From Acholeplasmatales bacterium (GTDB lineage Bacteria; Bacillota_I; Bacilli_A; Acholeplasmatales; Anaeroplasmataceae), in contig JAILPD010000097.1 in the NCBI GenBank assembly GCA_024690445.1, positions 1 through 22,792 of the forward strand: a DNA stretch of 22,792 nt, read 5' to 3'. The notes under the pieces are model-generated. The model was not told the DNA's origin. It worked only from the letters and a program-made list of their open reading frames with translations, and searched no databases. Position numbers and translations under genes: made by a program. This document shows positions 21,558 to 22,792 of the stretch, piece after piece (the stretch's first letter is position 1; every line of letters starts with the position of its first letter).

Positions 21558-22250
21558 TTACTTTGCGATTGTTTCAGAATCGACTTTTACTCCTGGACCC
21601 ATTGTAGATGCAACAGATACGTTCTTAATATAAGAACCCTTAATTGTTGAAGGACGAGCCTTTAATAATGCATCATAAATAGTCTTGAAGTTTTCAGCAA
21701 GCTTTTCAACACCGAATGAAACCTTACCAATAGGTAATTGGATGTTTCCAACCTTGTCTGGACGGTATTCAACCTTACCTGCTTTGATTTCTTTAACTGC
21801 CTTAGCAACATCCATAGTTACTGTACCAGTCTTAGGGTTTGGCATTAAGCCCTTAGGTCCTAGGACACGTCCTAACTTACCTAATTGACCCATCATATCT
21901 GGTGTAGCAACGATAACGTCGAAATCAAACCAACCTTGGTTGATCTTGTTGATCATTTCTGCTTCTCCAACATAATCAGCGCCTGCTTCAGTTGCTTCTT
22001 GTTGCTTTGCACCACGGCATAATACTAAAACTTTTTGAGTCTTACCAGTACCATTAGGTAATACAATAGCACCACGAATATTCTGTTCAGCCTTACGTGG
22101 ATCAATGTTTAAGCGGAATACTACATCAACTGTTGCGTCAAATTTAACTGTTGAAGTCTTAATTGCTAAATCTAAAGCTTCCTTTGCAGAGTAAGCCTTT
22201 GACTTATCAACTAACTTAGCAGCTTCAACGTACTTTTTTCCTCTCTTCAT
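21558..22250 (-). CDS. rplA: 50S ribosomal protein L1
   Basis: 230 residues with the normal family pattern: [69 protein letters not shown] and [13 protein letters not shown]1 forms the mobile L1 stalk of the 50S subunit that guides deacylated tRNA out of the E site. In many bacteria it also represses its own operon by binding mRNA that mimics its 23S site; a matching structure lies at 22267-22318. The ATG has TAGGAGG. Second gene of the rplK-rplA pair. Confidence 0.98.
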   Translation of the reverse strand: MKRGKKYVEAAKLVDKSKAYSAKEALDLAIKTSTVKFDATVDVVFRLNIDPRKAEQNIRGAIVLPNGTGKTQKVLVLCRGAKQQEATEAGADYVGEAEMINKINQGWFDFDVIVATPDMMGQLGKLGRVLGPKGLMPNPKTGTVTMDVAKAVKEIKAGKVEYRPDKVGNIQLPIGKVSFGVEKLAENFKTIYDALLKARPSTIKGSYIKNVSVASTMGPGVKVDSETIAK

Positions 22251-22266
22251 GTTTATCCTCCTAAAA

Positions 22267-22318
22267 TGTGGTTAAGCGGGAATTCCTCCCACAAGTTTTA
22301 GGTCGTTTTCACAACCTA
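22267..22318 (-). promoter_or_regulatory. probable L1 autoregulatory mRNA structure before rplA
   Basis: Minus strand: a hairpin AGGTTGT-GAAA-ACGACCT (22300-22317), then TGTGG / CCACA (22289-22293 with 22267-22271) enclosing GGGA / TCCC and a one-sided loop GCTTAA. The two short stems separated by a one-sided loop resemble known L1 binding sites on rRNA and mRNA. It ends next to the rplA ribosome binding site, where L1 binding would block translation. Confidence 0.5.
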
Positions 22319-22323
22319 GAAAA

Positions 22324-22749
22324 TTAGTCTTCGACTACAATGCCCATGTTCTTAGCAGTACCACAAATAATGTTAGTTGCTGCTTCAATGTCGTTAGCAT
22401 TAAGGTCAGGCATCTTCATCTCAGCAATTTCTCTAGCTTTTTGTCTAGATATCTTTGCTACAGTATGCTTCTTTGAGTTTTCAGAACCCTTCTGAATTCC
22501 AGCAGCCTTTAATAATAAATCTGATGCTGGTGGAGTATGCACAACGAATGTGAATGAACGGTCCTCATAAACTGAGATTACTACTGGTAATGTATATCCC
22601 ATCTTATCCTTTGTAGCGTCATTGAACTGAGAACAGAATCCTGGAATATTAACTCCTGCCTGTCCTAAAGCTGGACCTACTGGTGGAGCTGGATTAGCTT
22701 TACCGGCTGCAATCTGTAGTTTTACAACCTTTACGACTTTCTTAGCCAT
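22324..22749 (-). CDS. rplK: 50S ribosomal protein L11
   Basis: 141 residues, the standard length. The N-terminal domain ([27 protein letters not shown]) is the part contacted by thiopeptides and release factors; the C-terminal domain (KTPP-like [14 protein letters not shown], then [25 protein letters not shown]) binds the 23S GTPase-associated centre. The Pro-rich segment targeted by thiostrepton-resistance mutations is unchanged. The ATG has AGGAGG. First gene of the rplK-rplA pair in the window; its promoter, and probably nusG, lie beyond the right edge. Confidence 0.98.
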   Translation of the reverse strand: MAKKVVKVVKLQIAAGKANPAPPVGPALGQAGVNIPGFCSQFNDATKDKMGYTLPVVISVYEDRSFTFVVHTPPASDLLLKAAGIQKGSENSKKHTVAKISRQKAREIAEMKMPDLNANDIEAATNIICGTAKNMGIVVED

Positions 22750-22792
22750 AATAATTTCCTCCTTGTTTTCAATGATGTGGTATTCAGACTAA

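Noticed and set aside
1..22792. Mycoplasma genetic code (TGA as Trp)
   Set aside because: All Trp codons in the genes are TGG and every gene reads through without any TGA, so code 11 suffices.

Overview
The window is strongly AT-rich and comes from a bacterium of the low-GC Firmicutes/Tenericutes sphere, most likely a gut lineage near Erysipelotrichia, RF39 or Acholeplasmatales. This is an inference from base composition, AAGGAGG-type ribosome binding sites, lipobox lipoproteins, a CpoA/DGS-like glycolipid glucosyltransferase, an L10 leader RNA and the rplK-rplA-rplJ-rplL-ybxB gene order. All 22 complete genes end in TAA (18) or TAG (4). None ends in TGA, and tryptophan is read only from TGG, so the code is not Mycoplasma code 4.

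Layout. 1-198: 5' part of a yebC-type regulator gene (minus). 324-2671: MATE efflux gene and degV-family gene (both minus, separate units). 2759-4021: hflX (plus). 4047-6125: two-gene operon of COG0523 (CobW-type) metal GTPases (minus), one with a very His/Asp/Cys-rich insert and one with a YcgQ-like C-terminus. 6126-6346: dense regulatory region with a cobW promoter, inverted repeats and a CcpA-like operator. 6347-8014: secreted SGNH esterase lipoprotein (plus). 8111-9247: TIR-like/TPR protein (minus). 9352-11065: ABC substrate-binding lipoprotein and permease without an ATPase gene (minus). 11162-11944: SpoU rRNA methyltransferase (plus). 11950-12960: glycolipid glycosyltransferase (minus). 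13010-16487: operon of cytosolic SGNH esterase, DUF3737 beta-helix and MalY/PatB aminotransferase (minus). 16546-17535: RNase III-like protein with a degenerate active site and two dsRNA-binding regions. 17627-18502: phosphatidylserine decarboxylase. 18563-20354: RsmC/YbxB-type methyltransferase followed by a YbhN/MprF-like membrane protein. 20520-22749: ribosomal proteins L7/L12, L10, L1 and L11 (minus) with an L10 leader and a probable L1 autoregulatory site.

How the genes work together. Most of the window is housekeeping: ribosomal stalk proteins, rRNA modification, ribosome-associated HflX, and membrane lipids. The accessory content is metal handling, acetylated-polysaccharide or sugar-ester hydrolysis (an exported and a cytosolic paralogue sharing an uncharacterised C-terminal module), a possible TIR protein, and the degenerate RNase III. 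Transcription units are short. Most have a recognisable promoter, often an extended -10, and compact intrinsic terminators that often overlap stop codons. No tRNA, rRNA, CRISPR array, insertion sequence or prophage gene was seen. No gene-free stretch exceeds 300 bases; the longest is 6126-6346.
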